NCBI RefSeq assembly: GCF_008367235.1 | Contig: NZ_VTZS01000001.1 | Coordinates: 62,001-126,000, forward strand | Direction of reading: 5' to 3' | Origin: Pareuzebyella sediminis | GTDB taxonomy: Bacteria; Bacteroidota; Bacteroidia; Flavobacteriales; Flavobacteriaceae | Length of the DNA: 64,000 nucleotides | In this document: positions 1 through 8,180 of the stretch, piece by piece | Position numbering within the stretch: the stretch's first letter is position 1 | Layout of the letters: every line of letters starts with the position of its first letter | Notes under the pieces: model-generated | Told to the model about the DNA's origin: nothing | Seen by the model: the letters and a program-made list of their open reading frames with translations, nothing else | Databases searched by the model: none | Program-made: the position numbers and the translations under genes

Positions 1-160
1 ACTTTCTTCTTTGGTTCTTGTGACCGTCTACGGCGACTTCGAAAGCTGACCGAATCAGCTTTTTATCGTCATCCGAGAGATGCTGATAGCTAATACGCAA
101 CAATTCCTTGTATTGTTTCGCAATTTCCTTGTTTTCCTGTTCTAGGGCAACCTGTGTCAT
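1..160 (-). CDS. RelA/SpoT-family (p)ppGpp synthetase/hydrolase, N-terminal fragment
   Basis: Only the first 53 codons are in the window; the gene continues past base 1. The peptide starts MTQVALEQENKEIAKQYKEL and reaches a segment reading AVDGHKNQRRK, which matches the beginning of the HD hydrolase domain of bifunctional Bacteroidota RelA/SpoT enzymes, where the HD domain opens with a helix followed by H-x-x-Q-R-R-K. Such enzymes make and degrade the stringent-response alarmone (p)ppGpp in the cytoplasm. The start is the ATG at 158-160. The assignment rests on a short stretch recognised by eye; the catalytic HD and synthetase motifs lie outside the window. Confidence 0.7.
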   Translation of the reverse strand, partial: MTQVALEQENKEIAKQYKELLRISYQHLSDDDKKLIRSAFEVAVDGHKNQRRK

Positions 161-303
161 ATCAATCTAAAATACCACAATCTTTAATGGTATACAACAA
201 AAATTGTGCCTTTCAAACCAGAGTAAACGGGCAGCTAGGTACGCTCAAAATCAAAAAAAGCTTTATCCGATTTTACGCCTTACCAAATCGAATCGACGAC
301 AAT

Positions 304-1530
304 TTACTTTTTAAGATTCGAAATTCGTGCATACAGAGGGGGATGCGAATAGTGTACAAAAACATAGGCAGGGTGGGGGGTGAGGTTGCTCAAACTGTTT
401 TTTGATAACTTTTTTAATGAGGTTATTAAGGGCAGTGCTGCATACGTAGCCTTGGCATAATCATCGGCCTGATACTCAAACTTTCTGGAAAGACGGTTTA
501 GTATCAATCCGGTAATCTCCGAAATTGGGCTGTACAAGATTCCGAATCCGATTAGGGCCGCATGAAAACTTGCTTGTGAAACGCCAATGGCATAGGACAC
601 TTCGGGATTATTTACGAATAATGAAAGGATGTAGAGTGTGAGGCCCGTAAGCAACAGTGATGCTATTAGATTGAAAACGATATGCTTCCGCTTATAATGG
701 CCAACCTCATGGGCCAAGACAGCAACAATTTCTTCTTCCTCCAAATCATTGATCAAAGTGTCGTATAAGGTCACCCGTTTTTCACGGCCAAAACCTGAAA
801 AGTAAGCATTTGCCTTCGTTGAGCGTTTCGACCCGTCGATAACAAATATGTTCTGGAGCTCGAAACCGACATTTTTAGCATAGGCTTCTATTTTAGATTT
901 GAGACTCCCCTCTTCCAATGGGGTTTGCTTATTAAATAAGGGCACCACCAATCTACTGTAGAACAGATTCATGAATATGGTGAAAATAGCGACCAATCCC
1001 CAAGCATACACCCAAAAATGGGGTCCTGTTAATTGATAGAACCCCATAATGGCGGCAAGCATTCCACCTCCGATCAAGGCCATCATAAGCCATCCTTTCA
1101 GCTTATCTAGAAAAAATATTTTTTTCGTCGTTTTATTAAATCCGAATTTTTCTTCGATCACGAAGGTCGCATAGTAGGAGAAGGGCAAGGTTACCATATC
1201 GTTACCGATGAGGATGATTCCAAAAAACAACAGCGCCATTGCTATTTGATGGTCGGTAACATTCCTGACCATCTGGTCTACCCATTCGAACCCTCCAAAT
1301 ATTAAAAAGCATAGGGTCAGTACAAGCGAAAAAGTGGAGGTCAATAGCCCAAAACGATAATTTGTTTTTTTGTAAGCCTGTGCTTTTTTGTAATCGTTGA
1401 CATCGAATACATCTTTCAATTCATCGGGTACGGGGTCATTATAGTGTTGTGCGTTCAGGTAGTCAAGCACGGTTTCAACCGTGTATTGTAATACAAGAAT
1501 GAAAATTATAGCGTAGAATAAGGGCGTCAT
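304..1530 (-). CDS. M48 family zinc metalloprotease (Ste24/CAAX protease 1-like)
   Basis: A 408-residue integral membrane protease. Hydrophobic helices lie near residues 3-20, 62-80, 98-118, 148-165 and 175-192. The gluzincin motif HEVGH is at residues 274-278 and the third zinc ligand is likely E352 in FEYQAD, the arrangement of M48A Ste24-type enzymes. Two more hydrophobic segments (about 284-308 and 318-335) sit between the two motifs, as in Ste24. In bacteria these proteases are thought to act in membrane-protein quality control; true prenyl processing is not expected. A 143-base non-coding spacer separates it from the RelA/SpoT gene start, and a TrmH-type methyltransferase gene lies just upstream on the same strand. 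Family call is secure; the substrate is unknown. Confidence 0.93.
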   Translation of the reverse strand: MTPLFYAIIFILVLQYTVETVLDYLNAQHYNDPVPDELKDVFDVNDYKKAQAYKKTNYRFGLLTSTFSLVLTLCFLIFGGFEWVDQMVRNVTDHQIAMALLFFGIILIGNDMVTLPFSYYATFVIEEKFGFNKTTKKIFFLDKLKGWLMMALIGGGMLAAIMGFYQLTGPHFWVYAWGLVAIFTIFMNLFYSRLVVPLFNKQTPLEEGSLKSKIEAYAKNVGFELQNIFVIDGSKRSTKANAYFSGFGREKRVTLYDTLINDLEEEEIVAVLAHEVGHYKRKHIVFNLIASLLLTGLTLYILSLFVNNPEVSYAIGVSQASFHAALIGFGILYSPISEITGLILNRLSRKFEYQADDYAKATYAALPLITSLKKLSKNSLSNLTPHPAYVFVHYSHPPLYARISNLKK

Positions 1531-1589
1531 GGTAAAAGTTGCTAGGTATTGTTTTTTTCTTCTCAGGACATAACGTCTGCTCGTAGCAT

Positions 1590-2408
1590 CTATTTGAAGT
1601 TACGCTGCCTTTTTGCCTCAAAGATAAGAATAGCGGCCGATACTGAAACATTCATTGAGTCGATTTGGCCTTGCATTGGTATCTTAATATTTTGGTCGGA
1701 ATTTTGTAACCAGTCCTCCGATAGTCCGACCGATTCGGTACCTACCACTATGGCGGACCCCTTCTCAAAATTAATTTCGGTATAATTCGTCGAAGAAGAT
1801 AATGCGGCGCAATAGGTCTGAATATGATGGGTCTTTAGAAAGGCTATTACTTCGGCCGTACTGCCCACCCCAATACGGTTTGTAAAGAGGCATCCCACAC
1901 TAGAACGGATGATGTTCGGGTTGTACATATCTGTTCTAGGATTGGCTATGATGACGGCATCTAAATTCGCAGCATCGGCCGTACGCAATAAAGCACCGAT
2001 GTTGCCGGGCTTCTCGGGCGCTTCCGCTACAAGGATCAATGGTTTTTCCGAAGGCAGATTTAATTCGTTCAAGTCATGGGTCTTGCTTTCGGCAATGGCG
2101 ATCAACCCTTCGGTCGTTTTCCGATAGGCCAATTTTTTATAAACCTCATTCGATACGGCAATGATTTCAGTTCGTGATGACTTTGCTTCTATTTCTAAAA
2201 GTTGAAGTACTTTTTGTTCTGAAATGATATCGGGTTCGAATAAAACGGTTTCGATTAGATATTCGCCTTTGATGGCGAGCTGTAGTTCTCGATAACCTTC
2301 AAAAACAAAGCGACCCAATTTCCTTCGTTCCCTTGATTTTTCACTTAAAAGTTGTATTTTCTTAATCAGTGCATTTTGAACACTGCTAATTTGTTTGACT
2401 TCATGCAT
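1590..2408 (-). CDS. TrmH/SpoU family RNA 2'-O-methyltransferase
   Basis: 272 residues. An N-terminal substrate-binding domain (about 5-100) contains the SRERRKLGRFVFEG pattern of RlmB-like proteins. The SPOUT methyltransferase domain follows with its three motifs: PGNIGALLRTADA (134-146), VVGTESVGLS (221-230) and PMQGQIDSMNVSVSAAIL (244-261). These form the trefoil-knot SAM site, with the Arg of motif 1 and the Asn of motif 3 as typical functional residues. The likely substrate is 23S rRNA or tRNA ribose, but the exact nucleotide cannot be told from sequence. The start could be M1 at 2408; a near-match to a flavobacterial -7 box (reverse of 2412-2419) would place transcription very close to it. 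Confidence 0.92.
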   Translation of the reverse strand: MHEVKQISSVQNALIKKIQLLSEKSRERRKLGRFVFEGYRELQLAIKGEYLIETVLFEPDIISEQKVLQLLEIEAKSSRTEIIAVSNEVYKKLAYRKTTEGLIAIAESKTHDLNELNLPSEKPLILVAEAPEKPGNIGALLRTADAANLDAVIIANPRTDMYNPNIIRSSVGCLFTNRIGVGSTAEVIAFLKTHHIQTYCAALSSSTNYTEINFEKGSAIVVGTESVGLSEDWLQNSDQNIKIPMQGQIDSMNVSVSAAILIFEAKRQRNFK

Positions 2409-2469
2409 GGAGTAAAAGTAATCAAAATGGATATGGTTCGACCTATTACAAAAAACCTAAAACTTCTAA

Positions 2470-3270
2470 ATGAAATATCTCATTGTTGCTCTTAGTCTTT
2501 TTTGTCTTTCGGCTTGTAAAAAAGGCACCAAACCGAAAGCAGAAACTCCTGTTCCTGCAAAAGACGAAATGGCCGGTCAACATGCCGATTACCCCGAAGC
2601 CTTGAATAAAATATTCGACGCCCATGGTGGGCTTTACAAATGGAAAAAGAAAAGAACGCTTGCCTTCGATATCGCCAAGCCCGACGGGAACGAAACCCAT
2701 ACAATCGATTTGCATACCAGAAAAGATAGAATTGAATTGCCCAAGGTAACCATGGGGTTTGATGGCAATGCGATTTGGTTGTACGACGTTAACGACGTTT
2801 ACAGGGGTAATGCGGCGGTATACCACAATTTGATGTTCTATTTCTATGCCATGCCCTTTGTTTTTGGAGATCCCGGTATAAAATACAGCGACACCGAAGA
2901 TCTAGCATACGGGCAAGTGAGCTATCCAGGTATACATATCAGTTACGATGATGGGGTCGGCGCATCCCCTAAAGATGACTATTATCTACATTACGACCCC
3001 GAAACCTATAGAATGGAATGGCTCGGATATACCTTTACCTATGGTAGTGACAAAAAATCAGATGATGTTCGATGGATACGATATAGTGATTGGATTGATA
3101 AAGAAGGCGTTCTCCTTCCAAAATCTTTAACTTGGTATAGCTATGAAGACCACACGCCAAAGGAGCCCAAAAACCCTGTTGTTTTTGAAAATATTACCCT
3201 GACAGAGACGCCTAAGCCCAACTCTTTTTATAGGCCTTCGGAAAATGCCAAAGTCGTCTTAAAACCATAA
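2470..3270 (+). CDS. DUF6503-like periplasmic/outer-membrane lipoprotein
   Basis: 266 residues with a lipoprotein signal: hydrophobic residues 3-14 and the lipobox LSACKK, with Cys16 the lipidation site. The mature protein begins with a Lys/Glu/Pro-rich tether (17-40). The remainder is rich in Tyr, Trp and Asp with alternating polar/apolar strands, and resembles the DUF6503 family of Bacteroidota lipoproteins, which is related in fold to outer-membrane lipoprotein sorting (LolA-like) beta-sheets. No catalytic motif is visible. It is divergent from the methyltransferase gene, with a 61-base spacer. The family name is from memory of similar sequences and the function is unknown. Confidence 0.8.
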   Translation: MKYLIVALSLFCLSACKKGTKPKAETPVPAKDEMAGQHADYPEALNKIFDAHGGLYKWKKKRTLAFDIAKPDGNETHTIDLHTRKDRIELPKVTMGFDGNAIWLYDVNDVYRGNAAVYHNLMFYFYAMPFVFGDPGIKYSDTEDLAYGQVSYPGIHISYDDGVGASPKDDYYLHYDPETYRMEWLGYTFTYGSDKKSDDVRWIRYSDWIDKEGVLLPKSLTWYSYEDHTPKEPKNPVVFENITLTETPKPNSFYRPSENAKVVLKP

Positions 3271-3317
3271 TAAATCTTATTTTTTTGATTAAATTGAACT
3301 TTTAATAAACAAACAAA

Positions 3318-3560
3318 ATGGAGGTACTTCTTTTCGGAATCGCCAAAGACATTGTAGGTAGGTCATCGTGGTATCCCAATGAAGGGGATGAAACACCGGC
3401 CACGGTATCTGAACTCAAAGAACGCTTGAAAAAGAGTTTTCCCGAATTCGGTAAATTGACATCATTAGCAGTGGCAGTAAATAGTGAATACGCCGAAGAT
3501 AGTGTAAGCCTAGGCCAAAATGACGAAATAGCGATAATACCCCCAGTGAGCGGTGGATAA
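3318..3560 (+). CDS. moaD: MoaD, molybdopterin synthase sulfur-carrier subunit
   Basis: An 80-residue ubiquitin-fold protein ending in PPVSGG, whose C-terminal Gly-Gly is adenylated by MoeB and converted to a thiocarboxylate that supplies sulfur to cyclic pyranopterin. The length and the FGIAKD opening match the family. It begins the cofactor operon; its stop codon overlaps the moaE start (TAATG), so the two synthase subunits are translationally coupled. A T-rich stretch ending in TTTG (about 3281-3290) lies upstream, but its spacing differs from the TAnnTTTG consensus. Confidence 0.95.
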   Translation: MEVLLFGIAKDIVGRSSWYPNEGDETPATVSELKERLKKSFPEFGKLTSLAVAVNSEYAEDSVSLGQNDEIAIIPPVSGG

Positions 3561-3982
3561 TGGATAAAAATATAATCATAGAAATAGTTGGCGACATCGA
3601 TGTCGCAAAGGTGTATTCGGAGCTGTCGCATCCACGGAGTGGTGGAATTTGTGTTTTTTTTGGAGCGGTACGCGAATTTACCCAAAGTGAAGAGGTTATC
3701 GCCCTTGAATTTGAGACCTATAAGAACATGGCCCTCAAAGAGATGGATAAAATTGCCAAAGAGGCCGTTGAAAAATGGGACTTGAACAAAGTTGTAATAC
3801 GGCATGCCGTGGGTAAAAAGAAAGTCGAAGAGCCAGTAGTCGTCGTGGGTGCTTCGTCGGCCCATCGTGATGGATGTTTTGAAGCCTGTCGTTTCCTGAT
3901 CGATACCCTAAAGAAGCGGGTGCCCATCTGGAAAAAAGAGATTTTCAAGAATAAAAAGGTTTGGGTTTCCGCCCATCCCTAG
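3560..3982 (+). CDS. moaE: MoaE, molybdopterin synthase catalytic subunit
   Basis: 140 residues. Recognisable MoaE signatures are GGICVFFGAVR (28-38), FETYKNMALKEM (51-62), the RHAVG segment and the C-terminal VPIWKKE (120-126) with the conserved lysines that contact the MoaD tail. With MoaD it converts precursor Z to molybdopterin. It overlaps moaD by one base. A 97-base gap with no obvious terminator separates it from moaA, so the operon may continue or restart there. Confidence 0.95.
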   Translation: MDKNIIIEIVGDIDVAKVYSELSHPRSGGICVFFGAVREFTQSEEVIALEFETYKNMALKEMDKIAKEAVEKWDLNKVVIRHAVGKKKVEEPVVVVGASSAHRDGCFEACRFLIDTLKKRVPIWKKEIFKNKKVWVSAHP

Positions 3983-4079
3983 AAAGAAAAATGAAGTCTT
4001 GGGATTCAATGTTTGGAAAATAGTAGGGCATGGACCTTACGGTGAGTGAATCTCAAATTTTGAAAGAACTGATTTTTAT

Positions 4080-5063
4080 ATGTTGATAGATAACCATAAT
4101 AGAAAAATAAATTATGTACGGCTTGCTGTAACAGACCGTTGTAACCTGCGTTGTAATTATTGCATGCCCGCTGAAGGTATTAACTTTGCAAAGAGCGATA
4201 AGCTTTTTACCATTGATGAACTATCGCGATTGAGCGAAATTCTAGTTTCTCAGGGAGTGGACAAAATTCGAATTACCGGCGGCGAACCTTTTGTTAGAAA
4301 GGATTTGATCGTGCTCTTGCGAAGACTTAGTGAGATGGAAGCCCTAAAAGATATTTCGGTAACGACGAATGCAACATTGATCGGGCCTTATATCGATGAA
4401 CTTAAGGTATTGGGCATCCATAATATTAATGTAAGTATGGATGCGATTCATCGAAAGACCTTCGAGAAAATTACTCGACGCAAACACTATGACACGGTAT
4501 ATAATAACATGATACGGCTTATCACCGAGGGATTTAATGTGCGTATCAATTGCATTGCCTTGGAAGGCCAAAATATCGAGGATATTTTACCGATGCTAGA
4601 GCTAACAAAGCATTATGATGTATCTGTCCGTTTCCTTGAAGAAATGCCGTTCAATGGGGGTAGTAAAACGTTTGATAAGATTACATGGGATTATAAACAC
4701 ATTCTAGAATATATCAGGGATGCACATCCTGAATATTACAAGCTAGAGTCTCCAAAAACATCAACTTCCATAAATTATAAGATTCCGGGTTACAAGGGTA
4801 CCTTTGGGGTTATCCCATCGTTCAGTAGAACATTTTGCGGTTCGTGTAACCGACTTCGAATTTCCGCAACCGGCGACGTTATTACGTGCCTCTACGCCAA
4901 AGCAAGTACGAACCTAAGGGATATTATGAGAGCAGAGAATTCAGAGGGGCGCGTCAAAGCAGAAATTCTGAAGGCGATAGGTAGTAGGGCGAAGACGGGT
5001 TTTGAGGCTCAAAAAAAGTACGAAAACGTATTTGACAATTCGATGACCTCAATTGGAGGGTAA
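4080..5063 (+). CDS. moaA: MoaA, GTP 3',8-cyclase (radical SAM)
   Basis: 327 residues. The radical-SAM cluster motif CNLRCNYC gives C21, C25 and C28. The second, GTP-binding [4Fe-4S] cluster is ligated by C253, C256 and C270 in FCGSCNRLR and ITCLY. The protein ends in SIGG, the conserved C-terminal Gly-Gly essential in MoaA. It catalyses the first step of molybdenum-cofactor synthesis, rearranging GTP to 3',8-cyclo-7,8-dihydroGTP, which MoaC then converts. All diagnostic residues are present. Confidence 0.97.
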   Translation: MLIDNHNRKINYVRLAVTDRCNLRCNYCMPAEGINFAKSDKLFTIDELSRLSEILVSQGVDKIRITGGEPFVRKDLIVLLRRLSEMEALKDISVTTNATLIGPYIDELKVLGIHNINVSMDAIHRKTFEKITRRKHYDTVYNNMIRLITEGFNVRINCIALEGQNIEDILPMLELTKHYDVSVRFLEEMPFNGGSKTFDKITWDYKHILEYIRDAHPEYYKLESPKTSTSINYKIPGYKGTFGVIPSFSRTFCGSCNRLRISATGDVITCLYAKASTNLRDIMRAENSEGRVKAEILKAIGSRAKTGFEAQKKYENVFDNSMTSIGG

Positions 5064-5213
5064 TAGTCGACTGACGATAGCCGCAAGGGCTGCGTCAACT
5101 ACTACTGGTCCACAGCGGTAGTACCCTTAGGGTTGATTATGACCTTTGAACGGAAGGCTTTTTTCTTACATGGAGACGAATATTTTATAAACTGTAAACA
5201 GCTTGAACGATAC

Positions 5214-5690
5214 ATGTCGAAGAATGAACTTTCACATATAGATGCCTCAGGAAACGTCAATATGGTCGACGTTTCTGAAAAAAAAAGTACTGCGCGGGAA
5301 GCCATTGCTTCGGGCCGAGTAGAATTTCCATCCGAGGTTTTTAACACTTTGGCCGATCAGGACTTTCTAGGAAAAAAGGGAAGTATCATTCAAACTGCCA
5401 TAATCGCTGGTGTACAGGCCGTAAAAAGAACATCGGAATTGATTCCTTTGTGCCATCAAATTAACCTCTCAAAGGTACATATTGAAATCGAGCCGGCTAA
5501 CAATGCACTGGAAATTCTTTGTAAAGTCAAGTGTACAGAACGAACCGGGGTGGAAATGGAAGCTTTGACCGGGGTTTCGATAAGTGCCCTCACTATTTAT
5601 GATATGTGCAAAGCTCTAAGCCATGATATTCTCATAACGAATATTGAATTAAAACAAAAAACAGGAGGTAAAAATGATTATAGGTCCTAA
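5214..5690 (+). CDS. moaC: MoaC, cyclic pyranopterin monophosphate synthase
   Basis: 158 residues from the ATG at 5214. The frame is open further upstream to an ATG at 5133, but the extra 27 residues are not MoaC-like, and the family normally starts just before the DASGNVNMVDVSEK segment, here at residues 7-20. Other signatures are the LIPLCHQINLSKV loop and the TGVEMEALTGVS segment with the catalytic Lys/His neighbourhood. It turns 3',8-cyclo-GTP into precursor Z. The last 17 bases overlap mobA, and the mobA ribosome-binding site lies inside moaC. Confidence 0.94.
   Translation: MSKNELSHIDASGNVNMVDVSEKKSTAREAIASGRVEFPSEVFNTLADQDFLGKKGSIIQTAIIAGVQAVKRTSELIPLCHQINLSKVHIEIEPANNALEILCKVKCTERTGVEMEALTGVSISALTIYDMCKALSHDILITNIELKQKTGGKNDYRS
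5663..5668 (+). promoter_or_regulatory. Perfect Shine-Dalgarno for mobA, inside moaC
   Basis: The hexamer AGGAGG sits five bases before the mobA ATG at 5674, within the last codons of moaC (encoding the QKTGG segment). Strong Shine-Dalgarno sites are rare in this window, as is usual for Bacteroidota, so this one supports the mobA start and may matter for re-initiation across the 17-base overlap. It could also be a by-product of the moaC codons. Confidence 0.5.
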
Positions 5691-6267
5691 AATATATGGA
5701 TTGGTCCTCGCTGGAGGACAAAGTACCAGAATGGGAAAAGATAAAGGCTTAATACCCTATCATGGCTTACCACAACGTGAGTATTTGTATCATTTATTAA
5801 GCAGGGTATGCGACAAGACCTTCTTAAGTATTCGTCCAGATCAAAAAGACGAAATAGATGATATGGAGGTAATTATCGATAAAGACGAGTACAAGGGCCC
5901 TTACAATGGCCTTTTATCGGCACATAAGGAGTTCCCTGAAGTTGCTTGGTTGGTCGTGGCCTGTGACTTGCCGTTATTGGATTTGATTTCCTTGCAAGAA
6001 TTGATAGCCGCACGAGACCCGAATCTCATGGCGACTTCTTTCGCCCACAAGGAAAATCCGCTTCCTGAACCCCTTTGTGCTCTTTGGGAACCTGACGCCT
6101 TTAAGGAATCGGTTGTGTATTTGAATCAAGCAAAAGGCACCTGTCCACGTAAATTTCTTATTGAAAGTAATGTGAAATTGGTGTTTCCCCGAGATCCGAA
6201 AGTTTTATTGAACGCAAATTCCGAGGAAGAATACAAAGAGGCTATAGTAAAACTTACCCTTGAATGA
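5674..6267 (+). CDS. mobA: MobA-type molybdenum cofactor guanylyltransferase
   Basis: 197 residues with the nucleotidyltransferase signature VLAGGQSTRMGKDKG at 11-25 and the metal-binding VVACDLPLL segment near residue 95. MobA links GMP to molybdopterin to give the dinucleotide (MGD) form used by DMSO-reductase-family enzymes. It overlaps moaC by 17 bases and shares an ATGA stop/start with the next gene. No molybdoenzyme is encoded in the window, so the client is unknown. Confidence 0.92.
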   Translation: MIIGPKIYGLVLAGGQSTRMGKDKGLIPYHGLPQREYLYHLLSRVCDKTFLSIRPDQKDEIDDMEVIIDKDEYKGPYNGLLSAHKEFPEVAWLVVACDLPLLDLISLQELIAARDPNLMATSFAHKENPLPEPLCALWEPDAFKESVVYLNQAKGTCPRKFLIESNVKLVFPRDPKVLLNANSEEEYKEAIVKLTLE

Positions 6268-7340
6268 CAAACGAAAGGTACGATAGGCAGACGATTCTAA
6301 CCGATTTTGGCCCAGATGCACAACACAAATTAAAGGAAGCCAAAGTGTTGGTGATTGGCGCGGGCGGGCTCGGTGTTCCCGTGTTGACCTATCTCAATGC
6401 GATGGGGGTAGGTACGTTGGGAATGGTCGACAACGATAGGGTAGCCCTTTCAAATTTACATAGGCAAGTACTCTATAACGAGACGGACATCGGTAAACCT
6501 AAAGTTCAATTAGCGCTAAAAAAACTAACCGCCCAAAACTCCGAGACCCAGCTTATTGCGCACGAAGATTTTCTAAATACGGCGAACGCACTACGGTTAA
6601 TTGCGGAGTACGACGTAATTGTTGATGCTTCAGATAATTTTCCAACCCGTTATCTAGTCAACGATGCGTGCGTAATTCTGGAAAAACCTTTTATCTATGG
6701 AGCCCTGCATGGGTTTGAAGGGCAAGTAAGTGTCTTCAATTATCAAGAGGGACCCACTTATCGCTGTCTTTTCCCTACCATGCCCAAAGACGATGAGGTT
6801 CCGAATTGCAACGAGAACGGTGTTTTGGGAGTTATTCCCGGAATCGTCGGGAACCTTCAGGCCCTCGAGACGGTGAAGGTTATCACCGGCGTGGGCAAGC
6901 CACTTTCGGGAGAATTGCTATTATTCAATGGGTTATCGAATGTATTTCAAAAAATTCGTTTTTCCAGGAAAGCCGAAAATGTAGAGAGAACTGTACTGCA
7001 GGACAGTTATGACTTTGAGTGTGAAACCAGCATTGAAACTATTGATGCCAAAGTTTTTCAGGAATTGTTGGATACAGGGCAATCTCTAGAGCTGATCGAT
7101 GTTCGAACGGAAAAGGAATTTGCTCAACATCATTTGAAATGTGCCAAAAACATCCCACTCTCGGCCCTGCAAGAGAGGCAAACCGAAATTGTTTTGGATA
7201 AACGGGTCTATTTCATCTGTCAATCAGGTATACGAAGTAAAAAGGCCATCGAGCAATTACAACAATCGTTTTCGAACACCAGTTTAATCAATGTTTCGGG
7301 TGGAATGAACGTAATGGGAAATCATGCTGTTAAGCACTGA
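6264..7340 (+). CDS. moeB: MoeB/ThiF-type adenylyltransferase fused to a rhodanese domain
   Basis: 358 residues. The E1-like domain (1-235) has the Rossmann nucleotide loop GAGGLGVPV (32-40), the DNDRVALSNLHRQ segment (56-68) and a Cys in NCNENGVLG (C182). The rhodanese domain (about 258-358) has the active-site loop CQSGIRS with C319. The enzyme should adenylate the MoaD C-terminus and, through the rhodanese Cys, help deliver sulfur. The zinc-binding cysteine pairs of E. coli MoeB are not apparent: the first pair is reduced to TYRC (C168) and the C-terminal pair is absent. It overlaps both neighbours (4 and 17 bases). Confidence 0.92.
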   Translation: MTNERYDRQTILTDFGPDAQHKLKEAKVLVIGAGGLGVPVLTYLNAMGVGTLGMVDNDRVALSNLHRQVLYNETDIGKPKVQLALKKLTAQNSETQLIAHEDFLNTANALRLIAEYDVIVDASDNFPTRYLVNDACVILEKPFIYGALHGFEGQVSVFNYQEGPTYRCLFPTMPKDDEVPNCNENGVLGVIPGIVGNLQALETVKVITGVGKPLSGELLLFNGLSNVFQKIRFSRKAENVERTVLQDSYDFECETSIETIDAKVFQELLDTGQSLELIDVRTEKEFAQHHLKCAKNIPLSALQERQTEIVLDKRVYFICQSGIRSKKAIEQLQQSFSNTSLINVSGGMNVMGNHAVKH

Positions 7341-8100
7341 GAATCTCCTGTTGGTCTGCTTGGGTTTCTTTATAGTGGCTGCCCTCTATTCATCGGTAGG
7401 CTTCGGTGGAGGCTCGAGCTATTTGGCCTTATTGACCTTGTTCTTGGGCGGTTTCTTTGCTATCCGATCTATCGCCCTAATTTGCAACTTGGTCGTTGTT
7501 TCAGGTAGCACCTATCTCTATTTCAAGAACGGCCATGCCAAATTAAAGGATTTTCTTCCCTTTGTACTTACCAGCATCCCCTTGGCTTTTCTTGGGGCTT
7601 CATTTCGCCTTGAAGAACATGTCTTTTTTATTTTGTTAGGTTTTTCTTTGGTCACCTCGGCTATATTTTTGGCTTGGCAAACGTTTTATCAAAAGACGGA
7701 CAAAGAAAGAATTAAGACCTACCCTACCTACTTGTCGTATCTGCTGGGCGGAGCCATTGGGCTGTTGTCAGGTGTGGTCGGTATCGGCGGGGGTATTTTT
7801 TTAGCTCCTATACTCAACCATCTCAAATGGGGCAAAGCCATACAAATTGCTGCACTGGCCAGTTTTTTTATTCTCGTAAATTCTATATCGGGGTTGGCAG
7901 GACTTGTCAAAGGCAATATGCTTGAACTACCATTGAGGGAGACCTTGGCCCTGGTGGTTTCCGTGTTAATTGGGGGGCAGTTGGGCATTCGACTCAGTTT
8001 AAAACGGTTTACCCCGAAAAGAATAAAGCGGGTGACCGCCTTGCTGGTTTTTATTGTTGGAGTACGTGTTCTAATAAAATATTTGCCTGAAATGTTCTGA
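7324..8100 (+). CDS. TauE/SafE (TSUP) family membrane permease
   Basis: 258 residues with about eight hydrophobic segments. The repeated family motif appears as SVGFGGGSSYLALL (24-37) and GVVGIGGGIFLAPIL (about 150-164), the two inverted halves of TSUP carriers. Family members export or import sulfite, sulfoacetate, thiosulfate or related anions. Its start lies inside the MoeB-rhodanese gene, so it is co-transcribed with cofactor synthesis. This suggests handling of a sulfur anion, or possibly an oxyanion, but the substrate cannot be told from sequence. Confidence 0.92.
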   Translation: MLLSTENLLLVCLGFFIVAALYSSVGFGGGSSYLALLTLFLGGFFAIRSIALICNLVVVSGSTYLYFKNGHAKLKDFLPFVLTSIPLAFLGASFRLEEHVFFILLGFSLVTSAIFLAWQTFYQKTDKERIKTYPTYLSYLLGGAIGLLSGVVGIGGGIFLAPILNHLKWGKAIQIAALASFFILVNSISGLAGLVKGNMLELPLRETLALVVSVLIGGQLGIRLSLKRFTPKRIKRVTALLVFIVGVRVLIKYLPEMF

Positions 8101-8180
8101 AAGAGAGGCCACAAGTTTTCATCCGGATTCTTCGTCTTGTACCCTTCAAATTTATATCTTGCCCTTTAATTTTTTACATC

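Noticed and set aside
154-405. Small plus-strand reading frame between the RelA/SpoT and M48 genes
   Set aside because: It overlaps the end of the M48 gene in antisense and has no recognisable family features.
5133-5213. N-terminal extension of moaC from the ATG at 5133
   Set aside because: The added 27 residues are not MoaC-like, and the conserved family start fits the ATG at 5214.
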